47,900 nucleotides of DNA from NCBI GenBank assembly GCA_002256935.1, contig NCGL01000020.1, forward strand, positions 1-47,900. Direction: 5' to 3'. The notes below the pieces were generated by a model. The model was not told where the DNA came from and did not search any database. It saw only the letters and a list, made by a program, of their open reading frames with translations. This document shows positions 15,777 to 25,390 of the stretch, one piece after another. Numbering within the stretch: the stretch's first letter is position 1; the number at the start of each line of letters is the position of its first letter. The position numbers and the translations under genes are program-made. This DNA comes from Bdellovibrio sp. 28-41-41 (GTDB lineage Bacteria > Bdellovibrionota > Bdellovibrionia > Bdellovibrionales > Bdellovibrionaceae).

Positions 15777-17744
15777 TTATTTTAGACTCTCGTAAAAACG
15801 AACACAACTTTTTAACGATCGATCGACTTTAGGTAAAAAAGAAACATCATACATTTCTCTATGGTTTTTTTCTGCCCCGGTCGGTTTTTCTTTTTTTGGT
15901 AAAACTAGATCCGGGCTTGATATAAATAAATTCCGTCTTCTAGATTGCTTAAGAACCGTGGTCGTTGCCTGATCAAAATGGTATAGAAATGCGTTTTTTA
16001 CCTGGTTTACAATCGGATGATCTTTTATCCAAAATAGTTGCTCTTGATTGGCTTCGGCACTGTCAGAAACGTTGAAAGACGTGCCGATAAAAGCGAGGTT
16101 AATCTTCGGAAGCACAATAATTTTATTATGCATTTTAACGGTGATTTTTACCTGTTCATTTTGAATTTTATAATGGAACTCGCCATACTCCTTGGGATTG
16201 AGTCGAATGTTTTCTTGTTGCTCTTTGAGTTTTCTGACCGAAAGGGATTTTCGAAGTGGTGACTCTTGATCCACTATATATTTTTTCGTTTCTTCTTCTC
16301 GAGTCAAACCAGATAGCAACAACGGCACACTCCAACGCTGCATTGCAAAAGACGTATCTCCAAAAAACTTAAAATTGAAAGTATTTTTAAAATTATTAGC
16401 CATTTTATATAAAGTATCTAAAACTTTTTTGGAAGAAAGCACAAATTGCAACCCCCAAACTTCTCCTAGGGACTTTAAGAGCCATGGGTTTATCAAGGAA
16501 CTACTGACGCCACCGGTTCCTCCGTTAGGAGAAAATCCCGTACCTAAAATTGGAATCTTTCCATCAACGGGACTCCCCTTTACAGTGTAGGAACCACTAA
16601 TCGGATACTGAGTTTGTCCTCTTAGATTGTGATCTAAGGTTTTATTTAACTCGTGCTCGGCAATTTGCGCTAGGAAGGAGCTCTTAATTATAAAAAGATG
16701 ATTTGAGTTCGGCTTGGATGTTTTCGGACGTAAATCTGGGGCCAGCTTTACCGCATCCCCCTCTGGTCCCATACACGATTGAGTAAAATTGGCCGAACCA
16801 GCAACTATTTTTGCATTTTCAGTATTGGAATCTATTACGACCATTTTTTGGTGATTCAGTCCTGCTGATTTTACCAAAGTTAGTTTCATTTGACCTCGAT
16901 AGGTTCGATGAAGGCGAATTAATTTATTTAAAACATCGATATTTTCTTTAGCCAATCGGACCGTGTTTCTATCAATACCAATTCTAACCCGAACGCCCCT
17001 AACAAGTGCACGCTCAATCTCGTCAGCGATTTCCATTAAATTAAATTCAAAAATATTAATTGAGATTGATTCTTTGGCGTCTCTTAAGTTTTCAATCATT
17101 ATTTTTTTCAAATCTTCGGCAGGGACTAGACCATCATTTGGACGATCATGGTTCAAATAAGCCTCTCGATTAAAGTGTACCGAGACGCCCTCGAATCCAG
17201 CTTTTCCATCTAGAGAATCAATAGTAAGGGTTTTTGAAGGATCGTTAAGGGCCTTAAGTTCTTCAATCACACTAGGATTTTCAAGAATCTTATCTAACTG
17301 TTCTTTAACTGGTTCCATCCCTTCAGTCGGCACTATCGGCTCATTTTTATTTTCTTGAAGGCTTCGCTCAGTGTAGGTATCCAAAAACGTGTGGAAAGAT
17401 TCAAAATTAGGGAGATTTTTCAGTAAAAACACAAGCTGAGGCTCGGACAATTTTCGAAAGGGACTCTTTAGATCAAACTCTTTTTGAAGTTCCTCTGATA
17501 CCACTAAGTGATCCTTAAAAACCTCGTTAAAGTATGCATACAAGCGAGGCGAAGAAACAATTTTATAGGAATAAAAGAGAAGTTGTTTAAGCTCGGCCGG
17601 GTTACTAACTTTGACATCAAATGAAGCAGACTCGCCCCAAGCTATTGGTGTCAATAAGTTAAACACCAAGAATAGAATTAGACAGAAAATGCCTATTCCT
17701 CGATTCAACTGCTTAATAAACTCACCAAATATCAATTTGAGCAT
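15777..17744 (-). CDS. Exported phospholipase D-superfamily protein
   Basis: 655 residues with an N-terminal hydrophobic export segment (to about residue 38). It carries two HKD half-sites: LNHQKMVVID near residue 297 with a following GSANF, and MHNKIIV near residue 537 with a following GTSFN. Both have the His-x-Lys pair and a GSxNF/GTSFN-like segment, so a two-half active site that cleaves phosphodiesters is likely intact. Possible substrates are prey phospholipids, nucleic acid or cardiolipin-type lipids; the sequence does not decide. Lies 34 bases after the carbonic anhydrase gene and may be co-transcribed with it. Ribosome site weak (GAGAC). Confidence 0.85.
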   Translation of the reverse strand: MLKLIFGEFIKQLNRGIGIFCLILFLVFNLLTPIAWGESASFDVKVSNPAELKQLLFYSYKIVSSPRLYAYFNEVFKDHLVVSEELQKEFDLKSPFRKLSEPQLVFLLKNLPNFESFHTFLDTYTERSLQENKNEPIVPTEGMEPVKEQLDKILENPSVIEELKALNDPSKTLTIDSLDGKAGFEGVSVHFNREAYLNHDRPNDGLVPAEDLKKIMIENLRDAKESISINIFEFNLMEIADEIERALVRGVRVRIGIDRNTVRLAKENIDVLNKLIRLHRTYRGQMKLTLVKSAGLNHQKMVVIDSNTENAKIVAGSANFTQSCMGPEGDAVKLAPDLRPKTSKPNSNHLFIIKSSFLAQIAEHELNKTLDHNLRGQTQYPISGSYTVKGSPVDGKIPILGTGFSPNGGTGGVSSSLINPWLLKSLGEVWGLQFVLSSKKVLDTLYKMANNFKNTFNFKFFGDTSFAMQRWSVPLLLSGLTREEETKKYIVDQESPLRKSLSVRKLKEQQENIRLNPKEYGEFHYKIQNEQVKITVKMHNKIIVLPKINLAFIGTSFNVSDSAEANQEQLFWIKDHPIVNQVKNAFLYHFDQATTTVLKQSRRRNLFISSPDLVLPKKEKPTGAEKNHREMYDVSFLPKVDRSLKSCVRFYESLK

Positions 17745-17778
17745 GTCTCAAAATAAAGTTCAAAAATGCGGCCAATTC

Positions 17779-18423
17779 CTAAACTTCAATATTCTTAAAG
17801 GTATCGGCCTTATCATCGTATTCAAGCAGTTGGCCCTGCTCTAAATCAAAATAAATTCCCATCACCGCCAGGTCACGCTCTTTAATAGCAGCATCGACGA
17901 ACGGAAATGATTTCAAGTTATTCAGTGATGTGATGATAGATTCTAATTCGCCATGACGGCATAGATTTTCTTCAGTTTCATGCCCGTATTTTTCGAACAC
18001 ACGTTTCTTAGCTTCTTTTGCGATGCCGACCCAGTTGTCGACGAAACTATTTGATTGCACTTGCTGATCATTGAGCATCAATGCTCTGATACCGCCGCAT
18101 TGACGATGACCAAGAACAATTACATTTTCGACTTTCAAATTTACGACCGCAAATTCGATCGCAGCACTGACCCCGTGGACCCCGCCTTTTTCATACGGAG
18201 GAACAAGGTTGGCGACGTTTCGAACGATAAACAATTCACCAGGAGATGCCGAGGTAATAATCGCAGGATCGACACGCGAATCACTACAACCAATAATTAA
18301 TGTTTTGGGAGCTTGCCCTGTACCCGAAGACAGACGTTGATATAACGGGTGTTCATTAGCGAAATACTTTTCGCGGAACCTTCTAAAACCAGCCATTAAT
18401 CGCAGAATCTCTTTTTTGCTCAT
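17779..18423 (-). CDS. Beta-class carbonic anhydrase, cytoplasmic
   Basis: 214 residues. Interconverts CO2 and bicarbonate. The zinc and catalytic residues of the beta class are all present: Cys46, Asp48 and Arg50 in GCSDSRVDP, and His106 and Cys109 in LGHRQCGG. Length and absence of a signal peptide fit the ordinary cytoplasmic enzyme (Can type). A second beta carbonic anhydrase, with a lipoprotein signal, begins at 47290, so the organism has at least two in different compartments. Confidence 0.95.
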   Translation of the reverse strand: MSKKEILRLMAGFRRFREKYFANEHPLYQRLSSGTGQAPKTLIIGCSDSRVDPAIITSASPGELFIVRNVANLVPPYEKGGVHGVSAAIEFAVVNLKVENVIVLGHRQCGGIRALMLNDQQVQSNSFVDNWVGIAKEAKKRVFEKYGHETEENLCRHGELESIITSLNNLKSFPFVDAAIKERDLAVMGIYFDLEQGQLLEYDDKADTFKNIEV

Positions 18424-18491
18424 GGCCCCTATACTTATCTCAAAACCTGCCCAAATAGAACTGGAATTTCAGGATTTATAAACGCCGCCGC

Positions 18492-18525
18492 CTTAATCGT
18501 TTTAAAGCGATTTAAAACGATTAAG
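18492..18525 (-). terminator. Perfect hairpin spanning the MerR stop codon
   Basis: Bases 18492-18506 and 18511-18525 form a perfect 15-base-pair stem (CTTAATCG...CGATTAAG) with a GCGA loop. The stop codon of the MerR-type gene is within the stem. On the minus strand GC-rich sequence rather than a T-run follows, so it may protect the mRNA end or act in a factor-dependent way rather than as an intrinsic terminator. Confidence 0.55.
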
Positions 18526-19180
18526 CGTGCAGTTTAAATAACTGACGAACACGACGGATTTGAAGAGCAATGTCTTCTAAATCCTGGTGGAAATTTTCAA
18601 TACGGTGGAATGCTTGCTTTAATTCCAATTCTTTTTTGTTCTCTTTACGAACAAACGATTTCAAGTTCTTCATCGCTGAACGAGCGCCCTCGATAGAGAA
18701 ACGATCACGATGTAAAAGCTTGCGAATAAGGAATGCATTTTCGACGTCTTTTTTAGTATATAGACGTTGATTGTTTCCTGCTTTTTTTGGTTTTAAAATA
18801 TCGAATTCGCTTTCCCAGTAGCGCAAAACATATTGTTTTACCGATAACATGTCAGCTACATCACCGATTTTAAATCCCATTTTATCAGGAATACTTTGAA
18901 TTTCGTTTAATAATTGATCGTCACATAAAGCCGCTGGCAGAGACAAAGGTTCTGATTCTGTCAGTGGTTTTTGAATCGTATCAATGGGTTCTTCTTCAAC
19001 AACTGGAGGCGCCAAGTTGAATTCAATAAAAGCCTCTGGATTTTTTTTGTCGAAACGAAAAAAATCCATTTGTTCTTCGTATGATAGTGTATCAGCAGGA
19101 ACGTCAGGCAATGCCCCTTGCGGGTTGGTTGCCGAAATTAAAGTTCCTTCTTTAGTCTCATTCTCCGTCGTCATCATCAT
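18521..19180 (-). CDS. MerR-family regulator
   Basis: 219 residues. The N-terminal 95 residues are acidic, low in structure and not conserved in the family. From about residue 100 a MerR helix-turn-helix follows: FKIGDVADMLSVKQYVLRYWESEF, then KAGNNQRLYTKKDVENAFLIRKLL. It ends with a coiled-coil helix that would dimerise. No cysteines for metal sensing are seen in the C-terminal part. It overlaps the end of ihfA by 23 bases, an arrangement common in delta-proteobacteria and relatives where a MerR gene follows ihfA. The target is unknown. Confidence 0.9.
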   Translation of the reverse strand: MMMTTENETKEGTLISATNPQGALPDVPADTLSYEEQMDFFRFDKKNPEAFIEFNLAPPVVEEEPIDTIQKPLTESEPLSLPAALCDDQLLNEIQSIPDKMGFKIGDVADMLSVKQYVLRYWESEFDILKPKKAGNNQRLYTKKDVENAFLIRKLLHRDRFSIEGARSAMKNLKSFVRKENKKELELKQAFHRIENFHQDLEDIALQIRRVRQLFKLHA

Positions 19181-19505
19181 CTTTCAAGTTAGTGTAGTCT
19201 TCACCATTCAACATAGCTCTTAGAACTTGCGAAGGTTTAAACGTTAATTTCTTACGCGCGGAAATCATGATTTGATCACCTGTTTGAGGATTACGTCCCA
19301 CGCGTTCATGCTTTTGAGTCACCACGAAATTACCAAAACCAGAGATTTTAATTTTCTCGCCCGTGTGCAATTCGTTTTTAATTGTGTCAAATACCAGCTC
19401 AACTAAGTCGCTAGCTTCTTTTTTTGAGAATCCGATTTTATCGTACACTTTTTCAACGATATCGGCTTTCGTCATCGTTGATTTCCAGACGTTTTGTCCT
19501 GCCAT
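19158..19505 (-). CDS. ihfA: Integration host factor alpha subunit
   Basis: 115 residues of the HU/IHF family, a DNA-bending nucleoid protein. The signature KADIVEKVYDKIGFSKKEA, then GEKIKISGFGNFVVTQKHERVGRNPQTGD with the DNA-intercalating Pro of the NPQTG arm, matches IHF alpha. Gene context (pheS-pheT then ihfA) also matches the classical order. There is an extra N-terminal stretch of about ten residues and an acidic DDDDD tail. GAGG a few bases before the ATG at 19505 supports this start over the internal Met11. Confidence 0.93.
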   Translation of the reverse strand: MAGQNVWKSTMTKADIVEKVYDKIGFSKKEASDLVELVFDTIKNELHTGEKIKISGFGNFVVTQKHERVGRNPQTGDQIMISARKKLTFKPSQVLRAMLNGEDYTNLKDDDDDGE

Positions 19506-19604
19506 TTATAACCTCAATCCTATTAAAAGACTTATTCAGTCTCAAATACTTATTAAACAAAATCAAGAGCTTAGAGGAGTAGCTTTCGGAAATTACGCAA
19601 GCCG

Positions 19605-20161
19605 CTATTTTTTAAGTTTGTGACTCAACGTTAAATCCATCATTCGACAAAACTCGGTCAAATTTTCTAGGAACGGACGCAATTGGTCTGGGTTTTCGTA
19701 TATTGTTTCAGACAAACACGTATACATTAAAGTGTTTTCTCGTTTGAAAAAACGCGGCGGCCAATCTCGCCACGACAGGATGATCCTTTAGCTTTTCGAT
19801 TTTTTCGATAACACTACTGTCGTTGCAACCGACCAGATACTTTTTTCCGGAAATTTCGATTGTCTTTGAGCTCGGCATAATAAGAAACGCACCCAGAGCG
19901 TATTTATGACAGGACTCACTCCCAAAAATAAACTTAGGAAACGATTTCACGTAAGAGTACATAACCGGGTAAGAGCCACCGCCGGAATAACCACCTCCCC
20001 GCCCGACTCGTGAAATACGAAATCGCATTTCAGAAAAATTTAGAGAAATAGTACCCAACGGCCAACTGATTTTGCCGCGATAATACTGAACAATTTTCGA
20101 AGCTCGCTTCGCAACTTTCCGCGGCAAAACCACCAAGAAGAAAATCAAGATACTCACTCAT
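19605..20161 (-). pseudogene. Conserved-looking unknown gene between pheT and ihfA, frame broken once or twice
   Basis: A central frame (20157 to 19708, GTG start) encodes YRGKISWPLGTISLNF...SCHKYALGAFLIMPSS...IEKLKDHPVVARLAAAFF. At six A (19747-19752) a shift by one base restores a frame that runs on through MYTCLSETIYENPDQLRPFL to a TAG at 19605. At the other end an ATG at 20161, one base after the pheT stop, opens MSEYLDFLLGG, which joins the central frame if one base is removed near four A (20126-20129). Both shifts are single extra bases in A/T runs. The restored protein would have about 180 residues, with no recognised domain. Whether the lesions are biological or from assembly needs raw reads. 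Confidence 0.55.
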
Positions 20162-20162
20162 A

Positions 20163-22622
20163 TTAAGTTCGTATCGTGATATCCAAGTCATCCTTTAATG
20201 ATTTCAAAATCTGATCTTGAAATCCCTGAACGGCCGTATCGGCAAGGGCTGCATTGGGATCTTGGTAACGAACTCTAAGTGCGATGCTCTTTTGACCGAC
20301 CGGCAACTTATCGCCTTCGTAAACGTCAAAGACTTCCATGTCGAATAGATTACCACCAACCACTTTACGAACCGTTTTCAAAACATCACCTACCGACTGA
20401 GACTTTTTCATCACAAAGGCCAAATCGCGATCCACCACTGGGAATCTAGCAATGTCTTTGATACGTGTCGGACGCGCTGTCTGCGGCAAGAAGGCTTCTA
20501 AATCAATCTCGGCCACGCACATAGGTTCGCGAATTTTCTCGTTTTCCAAAACCAGAGGGCTCAATGAAGAAATAAATCCACATTTCTTGCCTTCTACAAC
20601 CAAAACAGCTGTCTGATACGGGTGAAAACACGTTGGGATCGCCGTTAATTTATCGATTTTTTGTTCCCACATATAGGCCTTAATGCCAAACGATTTAGCG
20701 AGCACTTGGATGGCTTCTTTAACGTGGAAAATGATCGGTGCGGTGCCTGGCACATTCCAATTTGTATGGTCTTGTCCCCAAACAACAAATCCTAAACTGT
20801 TCTTTTCAACGATAGAACTCTGAGGATTCTTGCTGAATGTTTTGCCTACTTCGAACAACGAACCACGATTGTTACCGTACTTGATATTATTAATCGCATT
20901 TTGCACTAGACCGAACGACAGTGTTGATCGCATCACATTCAGATCTTCATTGAGTGGATTTCTTAGACCCACGCGATCCGCAGATGCACGCAGTCCAAGG
21001 GAATTTAGTTTCTCAACATCGCCAAAAAATTCATCTTCTGCTTTTTTACCTACAAATGAATAATTAAAGGCTTCGTCAAAACCAACACCATTCAACACTT
21101 GAGTGATTTGCAATGTCTGTTGATATTTTGAATCATGAGGAATGGGGCGATACGACAAGCTAGGCAACGCTTCTGGGATCAAATCATACCCTTGAAGACG
21201 CGCATACTCTTCCACCAAATCCATCTCGTGGTCCATATCAAAACGGAATGTTGGCGGTGTAACTTTATAGTTATTTTCTTTAATTTTATCGACCTTGCAA
21301 CCGAGACGAGTCATCCAATTTTCAAAAATCGGCGCTGTCGCTTCATAACCCATGCGATCGGAGATCGTTCCGATGGCGATAGAAATAGGCTCGCGGCGAA
21401 TCGGATTCGGGTACACATCATAGCAGTCGCCATACACTTCACCTTCAGCAACTTGATGAATTAAATCGGCGGCACGCTTAAGCGCAAACAATGTAAGCTC
21501 AGGATCTACTCCCCGAGAAAATCGATATCCTGATTCTGTCTCCACACCCAAGGTACGCGAAGATTTACGTACTGAATGAGAAATAAAATAAGCGGACTCC
21601 AAAAAGATATTTTTAGTCGTGTCTTTAACACCGGAATTTTTACCACCAATAAGACCCGCTAAACACATCGTTTCGTTTTTGCCATTCTTAATCGATAGCT
21701 CTTCACCGTTCAAACTAAGTTCTGTTCCATCTAAAGTTACAAATTTAGCGCCTTTTTCAGGATGACCGACAACTAATTTTTTATCTAGGATTTCATCCGC
21801 ATCAAAAGCATGCAGAGGCTGCCCTAGTTCTTGCAAAATGTAGTTTGTAATATCAACGACGTTATTGATGGAGTTGATACCAACTGATTCTAGACGTTTT
21901 ACTAACCAGTCCGGTGATTTTTGAATTTTAACATTCGCAATATAAGCCCCCGTGTAGCGAGGTGCTAATGTCGAATCTTCTACAACCAGCGAAATTTCTT
22001 TTTTCGTCGATTTGTCTTTTTTGACATGACTGTCATCAATTTTAATTTCTTTCAAAGGGCGTGACAACAAACACGCCAGTTCTCGGGCAAGTCCGAAGTG
22101 ACTTAATACATCCGCGCGATTAGGAGTCACTTTGATTTCAAACACAACATCATCTTGGCCATAGTATTCAGCGAAATCTTTACCGACCATCGCTGATTCC
22201 GGCAGAATCAACAAACCTTCGGCATCTCCGGCTAAGCCAAGCTCTTTCAATGAGCACAACATCCCGTAAGATTCCACGGAACGAATCACCGATTTTTGAA
22301 TGGCAAAATTTCCGGGCAGAACAGCACCGGGCAATGCCACAACAACTCGGTCACCCGCTTTGTGATTTTTAGCACCGCAAACGATTTGGTGAACAACCCC
22401 ATTTCCAGTCGTGACTCGGCACAGAGACAATTTGTCCGCGTTGGGATGTTTATCTTTTTCCAGAATCAAGCCAACAACTACATTCTCGAAATTCTTGGCT
22501 TTGTTTTCAATGCCTTCGATTTCAAGTCCGGCTTTAGTCAGAATGTCCGCTAGCGGCTCTGGCTTTTTAATATAGTCCTCAATTGCGATCAGTTCATTTA
22601 ACCATTTTAACGAAATTTTCAT
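20163..22622 (-). CDS. pheT: Phenylalanyl-tRNA synthetase beta subunit
   Basis: 819 residues, normal length for the bacterial beta chain. It charges tRNA-Phe together with PheS as an alpha2-beta2 enzyme. N-terminal MKISLKWLNELIAI, an EMAP/OB tRNA-binding domain (about 40-150, with VCGAKNHKAGDRVVVALPGAVLP type sequence), B3/B4 editing domain with GYRFSRGVDPELT, the B5 domain (about 405-475), the core with FNYSFVG and NPLNEDLNVMRSTL, and a C-terminal anticodon-binding FDX-ACB domain (from about 725, KDIARFPVVDRDLAFV). It follows pheS by 14 bases and lies upstream of an unknown gene and ihfA. Confidence 0.97.
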   Translation of the reverse strand: MKISLKWLNELIAIEDYIKKPEPLADILTKAGLEIEGIENKAKNFENVVVGLILEKDKHPNADKLSLCRVTTGNGVVHQIVCGAKNHKAGDRVVVALPGAVLPGNFAIQKSVIRSVESYGMLCSLKELGLAGDAEGLLILPESAMVGKDFAEYYGQDDVVFEIKVTPNRADVLSHFGLARELACLLSRPLKEIKIDDSHVKKDKSTKKEISLVVEDSTLAPRYTGAYIANVKIQKSPDWLVKRLESVGINSINNVVDITNYILQELGQPLHAFDADEILDKKLVVGHPEKGAKFVTLDGTELSLNGEELSIKNGKNETMCLAGLIGGKNSGVKDTTKNIFLESAYFISHSVRKSSRTLGVETESGYRFSRGVDPELTLFALKRAADLIHQVAEGEVYGDCYDVYPNPIRREPISIAIGTISDRMGYEATAPIFENWMTRLGCKVDKIKENNYKVTPPTFRFDMDHEMDLVEEYARLQGYDLIPEALPSLSYRPIPHDSKYQQTLQITQVLNGVGFDEAFNYSFVGKKAEDEFFGDVEKLNSLGLRASADRVGLRNPLNEDLNVMRSTLSFGLVQNAINNIKYGNNRGSLFEVGKTFSKNPQSSIVEKNSLGFVVWGQDHTNWNVPGTAPIIFHVKEAIQVLAKSFGIKAYMWEQKIDKLTAIPTCFHPYQTAVLVVEGKKCGFISSLSPLVLENEKIREPMCVAEIDLEAFLPQTARPTRIKDIARFPVVDRDLAFVMKKSQSVGDVLKTVRKVVGGNLFDMEVFDVYEGDKLPVGQKSIALRVRYQDPNAALADTAVQGFQDQILKSLKDDLDITIRT

Positions 22623-22636
22623 AAGATCACACCACT

Positions 22637-23659
22637 CTAGAATTGTTTCAGGAAACTCAAATTATTTTCAGGCAGCAAGCGAATATCTGGGATGCCGTAT
22701 TTAATAATGGCCATACGCTCAAGACCAAATCCAAACGCAAAACCAGTCCACTCAGGGTATTTAACTTTTGCTGATAATAACACTTTTGGATTCATTAAAC
22801 CGGCGCCGCCAATTTCAATCCAGCCCGTACTTTTGCACAGACTGCAACCTTTGCCTTTGCAAATGGGGCATTGGCAGTCGACTTCTGCCGATGGCTCTGT
22901 GAATGGAAAATAACTAGGGCGGAAACGTGTTTTTAATTCAGAACCAAAAAATTCTTTTACGAAATAAGTGATTGTTCCTTTCAAATCAGCCATTGAGATA
23001 TTGCGATCGACGCACATACCTTCAATTTGATGAAAGTTAGGCAAATGGGAAATATCACTATCCACACGGAATACCGGACCAGTGCCGATAATTCGTAACG
23101 GCAATGTTTCTGATTCCAAGCTGCGAATTTGGATGGGACTTGTGTGAGTACGAAGAACATTCGTTTCATCCACGAAAAAAGTATCCTGCATATCACGCGC
23201 GGGGTGGTTTTTTGGGATATTTAAGGCTTCAAAATTGTAATAATCACTCTCTATTGATGGGCCCAAGCGTAGTGAATATCCCACACGTGATAAAATTTGC
23301 ACGACTTCATCGCGTACGCGATGAACGGGATGTGGACTGCCTCTCTGATTTTTTGGCGGCGGCATCGTCAGATCTAACTGCTCAGTACGCATTTTTTCAT
23401 CAAGCTCTTTGAGCTTTAAGGCCTCAAATAGTTCCGTGTATTTAGCCTCGAGATCTTGCTTAACTACATTAATACGGCGGCCAAACTCTTTCTTATCGTC
23501 CACAGACAGCTTGGCCATCTCTTTCATGAGTTCAGTTAATAGGCCATTTTTGCCCATGTAATTAACTTTGAATTGGTAAAGCTCCTCGCGGTTTTTAGCA
23601 GCTCCAAATTCATCAATTGCTTTTTTATGAATCCCGTCTAACTTTTCGTAAATAATCAT
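22637..23659 (-). CDS. pheS: Phenylalanyl-tRNA synthetase alpha subunit
   Basis: 340 residues from the ATG at 23659 ([15 protein letters not shown]), the usual N-terminal coiled-coil start; the longer open frame to 23734 is not needed. Class II motifs are present: motif 2 region [22 protein letters not shown], the phenylalanine pocket [14 protein letters not shown], and motif 3 [15 protein letters not shown]. An insertion with [15 protein letters not shown] before [10 protein letters not shown] looks like a small zinc-binding loop, seen in some PheS lineages. The nearest purine-rich ribosome site (GGGGGGG) is far upstream (about 18 bases), so initiation may be inefficient. Divergent from rsmG. 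Confidence 0.96.
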   Translation of the reverse strand: MIIYEKLDGIHKKAIDEFGAAKNREELYQFKVNYMGKNGLLTELMKEMAKLSVDDKKEFGRRINVVKQDLEAKYTELFEALKLKELDEKMRTEQLDLTMPPPKNQRGSPHPVHRVRDEVVQILSRVGYSLRLGPSIESDYYNFEALNIPKNHPARDMQDTFFVDETNVLRTHTSPIQIRSLESETLPLRIIGTGPVFRVDSDISHLPNFHQIEGMCVDRNISMADLKGTITYFVKEFFGSELKTRFRPSYFPFTEPSAEVDCQCPICKGKGCSLCKSTGWIEIGGAGLMNPKVLLSAKVKYPEWTGFAFGFGLERMAIIKYGIPDIRLLPENNLSFLKQF

Positions 23660-23754
23660 ATTTTTAAATATGCATGCCCCCCCTTTAGACCGCAAGGTTT
23701 TTGAACTCCCGTTTGACTCAGAGCCAAAATCCACCTAGGATGAGTGCTTAAATT

Positions 23755-24606
23755 ATGGCGCATAAAAACAAATCCAACTACTCAGCTTACAAGGAACGTC
23801 AGAAAAAACCTGACGCCGTGGCGACTAAAAAAGCCCATCCGGTAGCTGCCTCCAAAACCACCAGTTCTGACGCCCCTAAAAAATTAATGGGAAAACACAA
23901 AAAGCCTCAAGAGATATACTCGCTTGAAGAGGCGAATGATCGTCTTTATGACGTCTTTCGCAATCATGACTTCAAGGTGACGTCTCATGAACAGCGCCGG
24001 CAACTGGCGCATTTTTACCGTTTATTGATGGACAACCAAAAAGACGAGAACTTCACTCGACTTTTGACTCTAAAGGATGTCGCCATAAAACACTTTATCG
24101 ATAGCTTAATTTTTCTGGAGTTTTTCAAACCGCAGTTTCCACTTTTAGATTTAGGAACAGGCCCAGGCTTCCCAGGAATTCCGCTGAAAATAATGTACCC
24201 AAAAGAGAAAATTTTGCTCGGCGAAGGCGTTCAACGTCGCGTGAGCTTTCTAAAAACGGTGCGCGAAGAAATGAAACTAGAAAACCTAGAAATTATCGGC
24301 CGCAACATTGATCCCGAATTTGTGTACCCCGTAAAATCAGTCATCACTCGCGCGGTCGAAGACATCGGCAACACCATGAAAAATACGATCAACTGTCTGT
24401 TAGACGGTGGATATTTAATTTTTATGAAGGGACCAAACGCTGACCCAGAGCTCAAACTAGCCGAAACGTACAAAGAATTCTATGTACTCGAAAATGATTT
24501 TAAATATTCGATCCCGAAAACGCCTCATGAACGTCGCCTGATTGTTTATCGCAAAATTAAATCGCCACCGCTAGAAGACTTCGAGGATTCAGACGATGAC
24601 AAATGA
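23755..24606 (+). CDS. rsmG: 16S rRNA (guanine-N7) methyltransferase RsmG with basic N-terminal extension
   Basis: 283 residues. RsmG methylates G527 of 16S rRNA using S-adenosylmethionine. Core motifs: NFTRLLTLKDVAIKHFIDSL, the SAM-binding LLDLGTGPGFPGIPL (near residue 127), and SVITRAVEDI. Family length is about 205-240; here the first 52 residues are an added Lys/Ala/Ser-rich basic tail and the C-terminus ends in an acidic EDSDDDK. The gene overlaps the following SpoU-type methyltransferase by 11 bases, so the two RNA-modifying enzymes form an operon. Confidence 0.93.
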   Translation: MAHKNKSNYSAYKERQKKPDAVATKKAHPVAASKTTSSDAPKKLMGKHKKPQEIYSLEEANDRLYDVFRNHDFKVTSHEQRRQLAHFYRLLMDNQKDENFTRLLTLKDVAIKHFIDSLIFLEFFKPQFPLLDLGTGPGFPGIPLKIMYPKEKILLGEGVQRRVSFLKTVREEMKLENLEIIGRNIDPEFVYPVKSVITRAVEDIGNTMKNTINCLLDGGYLIFMKGPNADPELKLAETYKEFYVLENDFKYSIPKTPHERRLIVYRKIKSPPLEDFEDSDDDK

Positions 24607-25390
24607 TAGTCCATTTATTATTTCGTCCGCACAAAATGCGAAGTACAAGACGTGGGAGTCGCTACTGACTCGCAAAGGCCGCAAAAAAGAAGGCCTGTTT
24701 TTATTGTCGGGCGAAAAAATTCTGAATGATTTCATTTCTGAAAAAATCGCATCGCGATTCCCTATCAAATCGATTTTAGTACCTAAAAATTTTTCTGGCG
24801 ATAAACTAGCGACGCTAAAGAAAAAGTGGAGCTTAGAATCTCCTAATTTGTATTTTACTTTGGATTCTCTACTGTTCAAAGAACTGGATTCTGCCGGAAC
24901 CGATTTCCCCGTTTTCGTATGCGAAAAACCAAAAGAGACAGCGTCCCAGCAACTGAAAGCTCCCATTGGCCTTGAATTAGTTCTACCACTGACTGATCCT
25001 GCCAATATGGGCGCGCTTTGCCGAACAGCCCTGTCATTCAATGTGAATACGGTCATTTTAACTCCGGGCGCGTGTGATCCCTATCACCCCAAAGCTCTGC
25101 GCGCTTCGAGTGGCGGCACTTTGAAATTAAATTTCATCCACCTAACGACGAATGATTTAACTCTAAACGAACATGATTTCGGTTTGGATTTGGACGGCGA
25201 AAATATTTATAAATTTGAATGGCCAAAAAATTTAAGAATGTGGCTGGGCGAAGAAGGCCAAGGTTTAAAAAACTCGTTCTTGGCTAAAAATAAAATTTAT
25301 ATCCCGATTAACGGTATGGAATCGCTGAATGCCACCGTTGCCGGCAGCATTGCGATTTTTTCATACTCACAAAGATTTCACAAAATCTAA
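24596..25390 (+). CDS. TrmH/SpoU-family RNA 2'-O-methyltransferase
   Basis: 264 residues. The N-terminal part (to about 120) resembles the RNA-substrate-binding domain of these enzymes. The C-terminal SPOUT knot carries all three motifs: DPANMGALCRTALSF (motif 1), WLGEEGQGL (motif 2) and IPINGMESLNATVAGSIA (motif 3). The target could be 23S rRNA or tRNA. Translationally coupled to rsmG by overlap, and its last 24 bases overlap the converging peroxiredoxin gene. Confidence 0.9.
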   Translation: MTNDSPFIISSAQNAKYKTWESLLTRKGRKKEGLFLLSGEKILNDFISEKIASRFPIKSILVPKNFSGDKLATLKKKWSLESPNLYFTLDSLLFKELDSAGTDFPVFVCEKPKETASQQLKAPIGLELVLPLTDPANMGALCRTALSFNVNTVILTPGACDPYHPKALRASSGGTLKLNFIHLTTNDLTLNEHDFGLDLDGENIYKFEWPKNLRMWLGEEGQGLKNSFLAKNKIYIPINGMESLNATVAGSIAIFSYSQRFHKI

